Source: an uncultured Brachyspira sp.
Lineage (GTDB): Bacteria; Spirochaetota; Brachyspiria; Brachyspirales; Brachyspiraceae
Assembly (NCBI RefSeq): GCF_944393015.1
Contig: NZ_CALXYQ010000001.1
Coordinates: forward strand, 143,225 to 207,224
Direction of reading: 5' to 3'
DNA: 64,000 bases
Made by a program: the position numbers and the translations under genes. Of the stretch, positions 1-8,302 are shown piece after piece (within the stretch, counting starts at the first letter, position 1; the number at the start of each line of letters is the position of its first letter). The notes under the pieces were generated by a model. That model did no database searches, was not told the origin of the DNA, and worked only from the letters and a program-made list of their open reading frames with translations.

Positions 1-508
1 TATGCTTGATGAAAACACAAAATATTACATTAACCCAACAGGTTCATTCGTAGTTGGCGGACCTATGGGAGACTGCGGATTAACAGGAAGAAAAATCATT
101 GTAGACAGCTACGGCGGACATGGTGCACATGGCGGCGGAGCTTTCTCTGGTAAAGATCCTACAAAAGTAGATAGAAGTGCTTGTTATATGGCTAGATATG
201 TTGCTAAAAACATTGTTGCTTCTGGTATAGCTGACAGAGCATTAGTACAGTTTGCTTATGCTATAGGTGTTCCTGAGCCTTTATCTGTATATGTTAATAC
301 TTTCGGTACAGCAAAAGTACATGATGAAGTATTAGCTAATATAGTTTCTAAAGAGCTTGATTTAACTCCTGCAGGCATAATCAAAAGATTAGATCTAAGA
401 AGACCTATCTACGAAAAAACTACTGCTTATGGACATTTCGGCAGAGAGCTTCCAGAGTTCACTTGGGAAAAGACAGATATAAAAGATTTGTTTGCTAATG
501 CTAAATAA
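1..508 (+). CDS. metK: S-adenosylmethionine synthase, C-terminal part (cut by window start)
   Basis: Makes S-adenosylmethionine from methionine and ATP in the cytoplasm. The visible 168 residues cover the central and C-terminal part of the family. They include the phosphate-binding stretch [18 protein letters not shown], the preceding [16 protein letters not shown] motif, and the family's usual C-terminal end around [16 protein letters not shown]. The first visible ATG lies inside the protein, so the gene starts upstream of the window. It ends with TAA and is followed by a clear hairpin terminator. It fits the one-carbon theme of the window (glyA, fhs). Identification is secure from motif conservation. 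Confidence 0.96.
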   Translation, partial: MLDENTKYYINPTGSFVVGGPMGDCGLTGRKIIVDSYGGHGAHGGGAFSGKDPTKVDRSACYMARYVAKNIVASGIADRALVQFAYAIGVPEPLSVYVNTFGTAKVHDEVLANIVSKELDLTPAGIIKRLDLRRPIYEKTTAYGHFGRELPEFTWEKTDIKDLFANAK

Positions 509-544
509 TTGATTTCAATAAAAATAAAAAAGTTTTAAACATTC

Positions 545-590
545 AAGGCTTGTTAATATTAAATATTAGCAAGCCTTATTTTTTATTTTT
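545..590 (+). terminator. Rho-independent terminator after metK
   Basis: AAGGCTTG pairs perfectly with CAAGCCTT, the inner AT-rich arms extend the stem, and a T-rich tract follows. It lies 37 bases after the metK stop and separates it from recF. Confidence 0.85.
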
Positions 591-673
591 AAAAAACTTA
601 ATAATATAAAACACTACTATTTTTAATATTTTAATATATAATACTTTTCACTACAATATTAAAGGCTTATAAA

Positions 674-1741
674 ATGATACTTAAAGAACTTACATTACGT
701 TCTTTTAGAAACTACAATGAAAATATATTTGAATTTTCTGATAAAATAAATGTTCTTTACGGACATAATGGATGCGGTAAAACTAATATACTAGAAGCAA
801 TATATATGCTTGGAAATGGTGTGTCATTTAGAACCAGACTTGACAGAGAGCTTGTAAAAAATGGAAATGATAATTATTTTTTGAGAGGCATTTTTAGAGA
901 AGATGAGCTTAATTATGATACTAATATAGAAATAGCCTATCAAAAAAAAATAAAAAAAGTATTCATTGATAAAAAAGAAGTATCTTCAAGAAAGGATTTA
1001 ATAGGAAGGATACTTTATGTTATATTTCTTCCTAATGATACTGATTTGGTTATAGCAGAGCCTAAATTAAGACGCGATTATTTTAACATGCTAATATCAA
1101 CAATATCATCAGAATATTTGCTTGCATTGATAAAATACAATAAACTTCTTAAAATGAGAAATATTTGCCTTAGTACAAAACCTAATGAAGCATATATTTA
1201 TAATAGCGACATAGCCAAACTTTCTCTTTATATAGCTAATGAAAATAAAAAATATTCTGCTCTTTTAGAAGAAAAGATGAATGAAATTTATAAAAATATT
1301 TTCAATGATGAAAACCCTTATACTATAAAATACCAATCAACTATAGAAGATATTTTAAATGAAAATGAATATATTAAAAAGCTTGAAACTACATTGCATG
1401 AACAAATCAGAATGCGTACAACATATTTTGGAATACATAGAGCGGAATATCAATTCTTTTATAAAGATTCATTATCAAAAAAATTCTCATCTCAAGGCGA
1501 AAAGAGAATGTTTACTCTTATAATGAAATTGGCAAGCGAAAAAATATTATCAGAATACAGAAAAAAATCCCCTATTTTATTAATTGATGATGCTATGCTT
1601 GAACTCGATAATACAAGAAGGGATAATATACTTGAATACATAAAAACATTAGGACAGGTTTTCATAACTGTTACAGAAAAAGAAAAAGTGAAAAACTTTG
1701 AAAACGGAAAAGTATTCGATATACCAAATATAAGAATGTAA
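674..1741 (+). CDS. recF: DNA replication and repair protein RecF
   Basis: ATP-dependent DNA-binding protein that helps load RecA at single-strand gaps. It has 355 residues, close to the usual 360. The Walker A motif GHNGCGKT is at residues 30-37, the opening KELTLRSFRNY is typical of RecF, the signature region SSQGEKR is near residue 275, and Walker B LLIDDAMLELD is near residue 305. The ATG at 674 gives the canonical RecF N-terminus, although no strong ribosome-binding site is visible. It follows the metK terminator, so it probably has its own promoter in the AT-rich 591-660 stretch. A DUF285 gene starts 20 bases downstream and may be co-transcribed. Confidence 0.93.
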   Translation: MILKELTLRSFRNYNENIFEFSDKINVLYGHNGCGKTNILEAIYMLGNGVSFRTRLDRELVKNGNDNYFLRGIFREDELNYDTNIEIAYQKKIKKVFIDKKEVSSRKDLIGRILYVIFLPNDTDLVIAEPKLRRDYFNMLISTISSEYLLALIKYNKLLKMRNICLSTKPNEAYIYNSDIAKLSLYIANENKKYSALLEEKMNEIYKNIFNDENPYTIKYQSTIEDILNENEYIKKLETTLHEQIRMRTTYFGIHRAEYQFFYKDSLSKKFSSQGEKRMFTLIMKLASEKILSEYRKKSPILLIDDAMLELDNTRRDNILEYIKTLGQVFITVTEKEKVKNFENGKVFDIPNIRM

Positions 1742-1761
1742 AAATTATAGAGGAGCTAAAA

Positions 1762-2373
1762 ATGAAATATAAACCTCAGACAAAAGATGAATTAAAAGAA
1801 TTAGTAAAAGATGAAAATATATATTTAGGTGATATTGATACAAGTTTAATAACTGATATGAGTGCATTATTTTTTAATAATATAAGAAAAGATTTTTCAG
1901 GTATAGAAACTTGGGACGTTTCTCATGTAACAAGTATGGGCGGAATGTTCAAAAATGCAGTTAATTTTAATTATAATATAAATGATTGGGATGTATCCAA
2001 TGTTACAGTTATGTCTGCTATGTTTTGCGGTGCTAAAAGTTTCAATCAGCCTTTAGATAAATGGAATACTTCTAATGTTAAATACATGATGGAGATGTTT
2101 AAGAATGCTGAAAGTTTTAATCAAAATATTAATGACTGGAATGTATCTAATGTAGAAAATATGAGCTGTATGTTTCAAGGAGCTGTTAATTTTAATAGTG
2201 CTTTATACAAGTGGAATGTGTCTAATGTAAAATATATGTCATTAATGTTTTGTTTTACTAAAAGTTTTAATCAGGATTTAGAATCTTGGAAGTTAGGAGA
2301 AAACGTTAATATGAAATACGCTTTTATTGATTCGCCTATAGAAAATAATCCGCCTTCTTGGTATAAAAGTTAA
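1762..2373 (+). CDS. BspA-like DUF285 repeat protein (short form)
   Basis: A 203-residue protein built almost entirely of DUF285-type repeats of about 25 residues. The pattern is W(D/N)xSNVxxMxxMFxxAxxFNxxLxxW, and about six copies are visible. DUF285 repeats are common in surface leucine-rich proteins of spirochaetes and mycoplasmas. This protein has no signal peptide or lipobox, so it may be cytoplasmic or use another export route. The first 30 residues are nearly the same as those of the larger gene at 3018, so the two are paralogues from a duplication. GAGGAG lies six bases before the ATG. It sits 20 bases after recF. The function is unknown. Confidence 0.85.
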   Translation: MKYKPQTKDELKELVKDENIYLGDIDTSLITDMSALFFNNIRKDFSGIETWDVSHVTSMGGMFKNAVNFNYNINDWDVSNVTVMSAMFCGAKSFNQPLDKWNTSNVKYMMEMFKNAESFNQNINDWNVSNVENMSCMFQGAVNFNSALYKWNVSNVKYMSLMFCFTKSFNQDLESWKLGENVNMKYAFIDSPIENNPPSWYKS

Positions 2374-2412
2374 AAATAATTTATAGCGGATTGTAATATA
2401 CTTTATAAATTG

Positions 2413-2894
2413 TATATACTGAAATGATTTCATTTTGCCAACTATTCGCCTATACCCATTGGGTACGCTTCGCGGAGGCTTTCCGCACGGTACTGCAAAT
2501 CATTATGGATAGCAAACTATACGTGCGGCTGATTACTTATTAATATACAAAAGTCAATAATTTATATTACATGTAAAACATATTATAATAACAGAAAATA
2601 ATATTTTATAACATTTATAAATTATAATTACATTCATAAAAAACTAAAAATTGACAATTTAAAATTGTTTAGGTATATACTAAAAATTTTAGAGTTTGTC
2701 AAAAAACACAATTTTAAATTTAGGTTATTTGTGGGGACTAGCCCCCACACCCCCAGTTCTTTTATTGGTATAAAAGAACCAAAAGAACTGCATTTTTATA
2801 GGTTATATATTATATTTAATAGGTATATTTTTAATATAAAGTGTAGCAATTAAATTTTCGCGAAGCGTGCCGACGAAGTCCATAGAGTATATAC
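2413..2894 (+). repeat. Two abutting MITE-like intergenic repeats (first copies)
   Basis: This fills most of the 640-base gap between the two DUF285 genes. Copy one runs from TATATACTGAAAT near 2413 to TTGTTTAGGTATATA at 2679. Copy two starts on the same TATATAC (2674) and decays to GTATATAC near 2894. Inside are modules seen in other copies: TTACATGTAA, a block with CCGCACGGTACTG, and a GTGGGGACTAGCCCCCAC hairpin. In copy two the G-rich module is inverted relative to the left end. The 62-codon reading frame across it is not a gene. Confidence 0.75.
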
Positions 2895-3017
2895 CACTGG
2901 AAAAATTGAGATAAAAAATTGAGATAAAAAATTGTTTGAGTAAAATACTATAATTTTAAAATTGAAAAATATATAAAAGAATATAGAATAATAAAAAATG
3001 AATAAGGAAATATAATA

Positions 3018-5336
3018 ATGAAATATAAAACTCAGACAAAAGACGAATTAAAAGGATTATTGAAAGATGAAAATATATATTTAGGAAATATTGATACAAG
3101 TTTAATTACCGATATGAAATGTTTATTTGCAAATAGCAAGAGAGAAAATTTTGATGGCATAGAAACTTGGGATACTTCTAATGTTACAGATATGTCTGAA
3201 ATGTTTATGGGAGCTTCTTATTTTAATTCAAACATAAATAATTGGAATGTTTCAAAAGTTACTAATATGTCTGGTATGTTTTCAAGTGCCAAAAAATTTA
3301 ATCAGCCTTTAAATGATTGGGACGTTTCTAATGTAAAAGATATGGAGTTTATGTTTTCTGAAGCTGAAAGTTTTAATATGCCTATTGATAAATGGAATAC
3401 TTCTAAAGTATTTACTATGAGCTGTATGTTCTATAAAGCTGTAAATTTCAATCAGACTTTAAATGATTGGGATATATCAAAGGTTGAAAATATTAGCAAC
3501 ATGTTTGAAGGATGTAAAAGTTTTAATCAGGATTTAGATAAATGGGATACTTCAAATGTAAAAAGTATGAATTCTATGTTTTGGAAAGCTAAAAGTTTTA
3601 ACAAGCCTTTGGATAAATGGAATGTAAGCAATGTCAATACTATGGTTGCTATGTTTTATAATAGCGGTTTTAAAGAATATGATTCTCTTAATACTTGGGA
3701 GCTTAATGACAAAGTTATAATTGATAATATTGTTGATGATAGTGCAGTTAGTAGTTTAAGTTTGAAATGGATTTTATATTTATATACTTTTTCTAATATT
3801 AATGTTTTAACTGTTTTAGAAAAAAATATAAAAGAAATTTATGAAATAGCATCAAAAAGTAATAATAAAAAAATCAAAGCTGTTAAAACAAGATTAGAAA
3901 ATCTTTATTATAATGATTTAAAAGAATTTATTAATTATGAATTATTTTGTAATATTGAAAAGTATGAAGAAAGTATTAATAAAAAATTAAAGAAAAAAGA
4001 CGAGTCAAAAGTTTCTTATATAGAAAATTGTAATGTATTAATAAAAGATAAATCGAGAGAAGTTGATACTAAAGTTATAAAATATATATACTTAAAATAT
4101 TTAGAATTAAAAAGAGATATTTATCATTTGATTGAAATAGATTCTATTATTAATTTACTTGATAAAGAAAGTTTTTTGACTTTTACTAAAAATATTTATA
4201 AAGAAACATACAAGGAAACCACAGCGATTATTTATAGTTTGTATGGCGGTGATGAGGCTTTAAGAGAAATATACAAGAAGGAAAAAGACTCTAAATTCTT
4301 CTTAATGATTTTGTCTTCAATAGAAATTACAGAAATTACTAATTATGCTGTAAAATTATTGTATGATATTTATTCAAAAGCTAAAAAACATGAAATACGC
4401 AGTTCAGCATTACATTTATTAAAAGAAATATCAAAAGAAAAACATTTATCGCTTGAAGATTTAGAATTGAAATTTACCTCAAATTTCGGATTTGATTTAA
4501 AAGGCGAAAAAATTATCAATGATGATTACAAATTGATTTTAAATAGTGATTATTCTGTGAATGTATTTGATATAAAAAATAATAAACTCTTAAAAGCTGT
4601 ACCTAAAGATTTTACAGAAGCTATAAAAGAAGAAATTAAATACATAAAAAAAGAAATTCCTGATATTATAAAGAAACTTTCTTTAAAATTGTATAAATCA
4701 TTAATGTATGAAAAGAAATATAATTATAAACTTTTCAAAGAAATATTTATTGATAATCCTTTAATGAATAAATTTTCTTCTTCGCTTATTTGGAATCTAT
4801 ATGATAAAGATAATTTGTTTTTAACTACATTCAGATACGCAGGTGACGGAAGCTATTCAAATTGTGATGATGAAGAAATAAAAATTAATGATGACAGCTT
4901 TATAGGTTTAGCAAGCCCTATAGAAATGAATGAAGAAACTATTACAAAATGGAAAAAACAATTAGAAGATTATGAATTACTTCAGCCAATAAATCAATTA
5001 AGCATAATAAAATTAGATAAAAATAATTTAGAAAATGAAATAAACAAATTACAAAACATTGAAATAGCTTATGGTACTTTTAAGGCTTTCGGTGATAGGT
5101 ATTCAATGATTCCTAGTTATATGGATTATGGTACAGTTAAAGAATATAATCTAAAAATAAATAATGGAGACAGTTTTGATATAATCATAGATTCTGAAGA
5201 TAATATTGATTATAAAGATAAAGTAAAAATAAATATTAAATTCTATAATGAAAATAATGAAAAAGTATCAGAAAGATTTATTTATACTTTATTAATTCTT
5301 ATGATATGGGATTTTAGATTAACAGATTTATTTTGA
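3018..5336 (+). CDS. DUF285 repeat protein fused to a DUF4132-like domain
   Basis: 772 residues. Residues 1-235 are DUF285 repeats (about eight copies of WDxSNVxxMxxMFxxAxxFN) and start like the 1762 gene. Residues 240-480 are helical and rich in charged residues. From about 490 to the end it resembles DUF4132, a domain known from MolR/WGR-type proteins. The best match is around 585-665, where FSSSLIWNLYDKDNLFLTTF is followed by RYAGDGSYSNCDDEE, a GLASPIEM motif and DYELLQPINQLS. There is no signal peptide. AAGGAA precedes the ATG. The DUF285 call is firm and the DUF4132 call is from memory of the family pattern. The function is unknown; the architecture suggests a recognition module joined to a larger effector or scaffold domain. 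Confidence 0.8.
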   Translation: MKYKTQTKDELKGLLKDENIYLGNIDTSLITDMKCLFANSKRENFDGIETWDTSNVTDMSEMFMGASYFNSNINNWNVSKVTNMSGMFSSAKKFNQPLNDWDVSNVKDMEFMFSEAESFNMPIDKWNTSKVFTMSCMFYKAVNFNQTLNDWDISKVENISNMFEGCKSFNQDLDKWDTSNVKSMNSMFWKAKSFNKPLDKWNVSNVNTMVAMFYNSGFKEYDSLNTWELNDKVIIDNIVDDSAVSSLSLKWILYLYTFSNINVLTVLEKNIKEIYEIASKSNNKKIKAVKTRLENLYYNDLKEFINYELFCNIEKYEESINKKLKKKDESKVSYIENCNVLIKDKSREVDTKVIKYIYLKYLELKRDIYHLIEIDSIINLLDKESFLTFTKNIYKETYKETTAIIYSLYGGDEALREIYKKEKDSKFFLMILSSIEITEITNYAVKLLYDIYSKAKKHEIRSSALHLLKEISKEKHLSLEDLELKFTSNFGFDLKGEKIINDDYKLILNSDYSVNVFDIKNNKLLKAVPKDFTEAIKEEIKYIKKEIPDIIKKLSLKLYKSLMYEKKYNYKLFKEIFIDNPLMNKFSSSLIWNLYDKDNLFLTTFRYAGDGSYSNCDDEEIKINDDSFIGLASPIEMNEETITKWKKQLEDYELLQPINQLSIIKLDKNNLENEINKLQNIEIAYGTFKAFGDRYSMIPSYMDYGTVKEYNLKINNGDSFDIIIDSEDNIDYKDKVKINIKFYNENNEKVSERFIYTLLILMIWDFRLTDLF

Positions 5337-5352
5337 TTATATAAAATTATAA

Positions 5353-5641
5353 TATAGCTAAACAACTATATTTTGTAAACCGCGAGCTGCGGCACCTTCC
5401 CGCACGGCACTGTTTTATCTTATCAAACGCCAACTATACATGCAGCTGATTACTTACAACTATACAAAATAAACAATTTATTTTACATATAAGACAATTA
5501 TAGTATGATTTACTACTAATTTTATATTTATACTTTCGCTGTAGGTGTACTTTGTCTTGTTCTTTGACTCTGTCCGCTTGTGGCGTGCTACGGGAAAAAG
5601 AACAATAAAAAATTGACAAACTTAAAAATTTTCAGTATATA
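5353..5641 (-). repeat. MITE-like intergenic repeat, reverse orientation
   Basis: On this strand the right end TATAGCTAAACAAC...TATTTTGT is at 5353 and the left end TTGACAAACTTAAAA...CAGTATATA closes at 5641. It contains the CCGCGAGCTGCGGCACC module, which recurs inverted near 29970-30000, and a variant of the GTTCTTT...AAAGAAC hairpin. It occupies nearly all of the gap between two convergent genes. Confidence 0.8.
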
Positions 5642-5648
5642 CAAATAA

Positions 5649-6722
5649 CTATCTTTTTAAATATTCATCAAAAAGTTTTATTATATCATCTCTTTTCTTT
5701 CTTGCCGCCAATCTGTATGCGGTATTTCCATAACTGTTTCTATCAGTAGGACTTGCACCTGCTTTTAAAAGTTCTTCTATTACATTTATAGGAGTACCAA
5801 TAGTTCTGTATACTTTTTTATTCAAATTACTATCCTGAATAGGAGCTTCATATTCATACATTACCGCTCTTATTAAAACAGTATTTCCATTTCTGTCGCG
5901 TGCATTAACATCAGCACCAAGCTCTATAACTTTTTTTATCAATTCAAAATCTAATTGCCTTTTTTCTATCAAATACATAAGAAGTGTTTTTCCGTCATTT
6001 GTACTCATAGAATTTATATCAGCACCTAAATTGATATATTCATTTAATATTGCAGTAGAATAAGAACTGTCAAAATTTGTTGATATAGTTTCAGCATTAT
6101 ATATGATAGCTTCATTTAAATTAGTAGCTCCTGCATTTACTAATTCTTTTATTATATCAATATTAGTTGAAGCTGTTAATGGTGATTTTCTCTCAGCACC
6201 TTTATAATTTCTATATACTTCTATATATGCCCTAGTATTAACATTAGCACCCTTACCTATTAAATATTTTACAACCTCTAAATGATTACCTTCGCATGCA
6301 GATACCAATGCAGGATTAAGATCTTTAGCACCTAAATCAATAAGTTTTTCTACTATATCTAATTGTCCGCCTATGGCAGCATAAGACAATGCAATATTAT
6401 AATTACTAGCACCGGACTTCATTATATCTTCTGCTATATTCCAATAACCTTCAGCACATGCCACATAAAAAGCAAAATCAAAATCTTTAGCACCAAAATC
6501 CAATAATTCCTGAACTATTTCTTCATTTCCAAGCTGAGCCGCATACATTAAAGGACTCATACCATAATTGATATTGTATAAATCTAAGTTAATGCCCTCT
6601 CTCAATAATATTTTTACTTTATCTATATCATTATTTTTTATAGATTCCATTAACTCATCATTTTGAGCAAATACTAAAGAAGTATTAAATATTATAAATA
6701 ATAATGCAATTATTTTTTTCAT
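5649..6722 (-). CDS. Exported ankyrin-repeat protein
   Basis: About 357 residues. The N-terminus MKKIIALLFIIFNTSLVFAQ is a signal peptide with probable cleavage after FA. The rest is a run of about nine ankyrin repeats with the typical G(A/I)xxNxxxxxGxTxLxxA pattern. Clear copies include GMSPLMYAAQLGNEEIVQEL, DGKTLLMYLIEKRQLD and NGNTVLIRAV. Ankyrin repeats bind proteins, so a periplasmic binding role is likely, but the partner is unknown. I place the start at the ATG at 6722. A longer reading from TTG at 6734 would put MDFI in front of the signal peptide and has no better ribosome-binding site. It is transcribed toward the DUF285 gene and separated from it by a dispersed repeat. Confidence 0.85.
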   Translation of the reverse strand: MKKIIALLFIIFNTSLVFAQNDELMESIKNNDIDKVKILLREGINLDLYNINYGMSPLMYAAQLGNEEIVQELLDFGAKDFDFAFYVACAEGYWNIAEDIMKSGASNYNIALSYAAIGGQLDIVEKLIDLGAKDLNPALVSACEGNHLEVVKYLIGKGANVNTRAYIEVYRNYKGAERKSPLTASTNIDIIKELVNAGATNLNEAIIYNAETISTNFDSSYSTAILNEYINLGADINSMSTNDGKTLLMYLIEKRQLDFELIKKVIELGADVNARDRNGNTVLIRAVMYEYEAPIQDSNLNKKVYRTIGTPINVIEELLKAGASPTDRNSYGNTAYRLAARKKRDDIIKLFDEYLKR

Positions 6723-6930
6723 TATAAAATCCAAGTTATAAAATACCGTTTCTATTATCGGAAATAATGAAACTATACTTATAAAATAAAAAATTTACTG
6801 AAATTATAATAAAAATTCTATAATTAGTAAACATAACAGCAATTATAAATATAATATGTATTGATATTTATTTTTATAGGTTTATAATTCAAATATAGGG
6901 GTAGAATTAAATATTTAAGAGGTGTAATTT

Positions 6931-7362
6931 ATGGAAATAAGTATTCGTAATAATGCTCCTTATATAAGAAACACTAATAATATAAGAAATAATAACAATA
7001 ATATCAATAATATTGTTCAGGAAGCAAGCCAAAAAACTCCTATAAGCGAAGTTGGAGTATGTAAAACTTGTGCATCAAGAACATATCAAGACGGTTCTAA
7101 TGATATAGGCGTATCTTTTAAAACTCCTACTAAAATAGATCCTTCAAGTGCTCCTTCTATGGTAGCATCACATGAACAGGAACATGTTGCCAATAATCAG
7201 AGATCAGCAGAAAAAAGCGGCGGAGAAGTAATTTTCCAAAATGTAACATTAACTACTAATATATGCCCTGAATGTAAAAGAGTTTATGTTTCAGGCGGTG
7301 TTACAAAAGCAGCAATAGCTAGCCCTTCAAGCAAAGGCAATAATGTAGATACATACGCATAA
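6931..7362 (+). CDS. Conserved protein with CxxC pairs and an HExxH-like motif
   Basis: 143 residues. An Asn-rich leader (residues 1-35) is followed by a conserved core: CKTCASRTYQDGSNDIGVSF, a SHEQEHV stretch near residue 90, and CPECKRVYVSGGVT. The two CxxC pairs could bind zinc. HEQEH fits the HExxH pattern of metalloproteases and resembles the SprA-related family, but catalysis is unproven. I recall similar proteins in Clostridia with the same CxxC-GVSFKTP-HEQEH-CPEC order and no assigned function. AAGAGGTG lies seven bases before the ATG. It stands alone between an oppositely directed ankyrin gene and a repeat-filled spacer. Confidence 0.8.
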   Translation: MEISIRNNAPYIRNTNNIRNNNNNINNIVQEASQKTPISEVGVCKTCASRTYQDGSNDIGVSFKTPTKIDPSSAPSMVASHEQEHVANNQRSAEKSGGEVIFQNVTLTTNICPECKRVYVSGGVTKAAIASPSSKGNNVDTYA

Positions 7363-7432
7363 AACTTTTTATAATATAAAAAATATATAATACCTATTAT
7401 TTCATAACTATTAATATAATAATTTATAATAG

Positions 7433-8046
7433 TATATACTGAAAATTTTTAAGTTTGTCAATTTTTTGTTGTTCTTTTTCCCGCCGCAAAAAGAACCAAA
7501 AAGTGCAAATATAAAATTAGTATTAAATCATACCAATTATGTTTTACATGTAAGGTAAATTACTAAATTTAAGTCAAAATGCAGCCTTTTTGCTTCTTTG
7601 TGGCAACAAAAGAAGTGGGGGTGTGGGGGCTAGTCCCCACAAACAATAAAATTAAAAAAACTAAAATTGACAAAATATAATTGTTTAGGTATACACTGAA
7701 AATTTTTAAGTTTGTCAATTTTTTGTTGTTCTTTTTCCCGCCGCAAAAAGAACCAAAAAGTGCAAATATAAAATTAGTATTAAATCATACCAATTATGTT
7801 TTACATGTAAGGTAAATTACTAAATTTAAGTCAAAATGCAGCCTTTCGCGAAGCATATCCGAGTTTATCGAGGATATAAGCTTCTTTGTGGCAATACCAT
7901 ACCTGAAGGTACTCCCTTCAGTCACAGGTACTTCCTTCGGTCGCAAAAGAAGTGGAGGTGTTACGAAGTACGCAGAGAGGTAGGGCTAGTCCCCACAAAC
8001 AATAAAATTAAAAAAACTAAAATTGACAAACTTCAAAAATATATAA
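7433..8046 (+). repeat. Tandem pair of MITE-like repeats
   Basis: Most of the 940-base gap 7363-8302 is two head-to-tail copies. Copy one runs from 7433 (TATATACTGAAAATTTT) to the right end TTGTTTAGGTATACAC at about 7694. Copy two begins on the same TATAC and ends near 8046. The first 170 bases of the two copies are nearly identical. They share the hairpins GTTCTTTTTcccgccgcAAAAAGAAC and CTTCTTTGTGGCAACAAAAGAAG. Copy two carries extra insertions at about 7850-7980. Its outer end (TTGACAAACTTCAAAAA) looks like an inverted left end. The rest of the gap, 8047-8302, is plain AT-rich upstream sequence. Confidence 0.85.
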
Positions 8047-8302
8047 TCCTCAAAAAAAAATTAGTATTTTAAGTATACTATAACTATATAATTTAATATA
8101 ATCAAATTTCTATCATTTATATTTTATTTGATTCTATTTTGATATATGATAATTTATTTTAAAGATATTTAACAACTTCATATAGTAATATTAGATCAAG
8201 TAATATAAAACAATAAATAATAAATTTTGTAAAAACTTTTATTGATTTTTATTTTTTTAAATATAAAATTGCATATCAAAAAACATTGGAGTATATACCA
8301 AA

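Noticed and set aside
2665..2853. 62-codon reading frame between the DUF285 genes
   Set aside because: It lies wholly inside a dispersed repeat and its sequence only mirrors the repeat hairpins; it has no ribosome-binding site.
5434..5619. 61-codon reading frame on the minus strand
   Set aside because: It is inside a dispersed repeat copy and has no coding features.
7836..8072. 78-codon reading frame in the tandem repeat region
   Set aside because: It follows repeat modules rather than a protein pattern, and other repeat copies do not keep it open.
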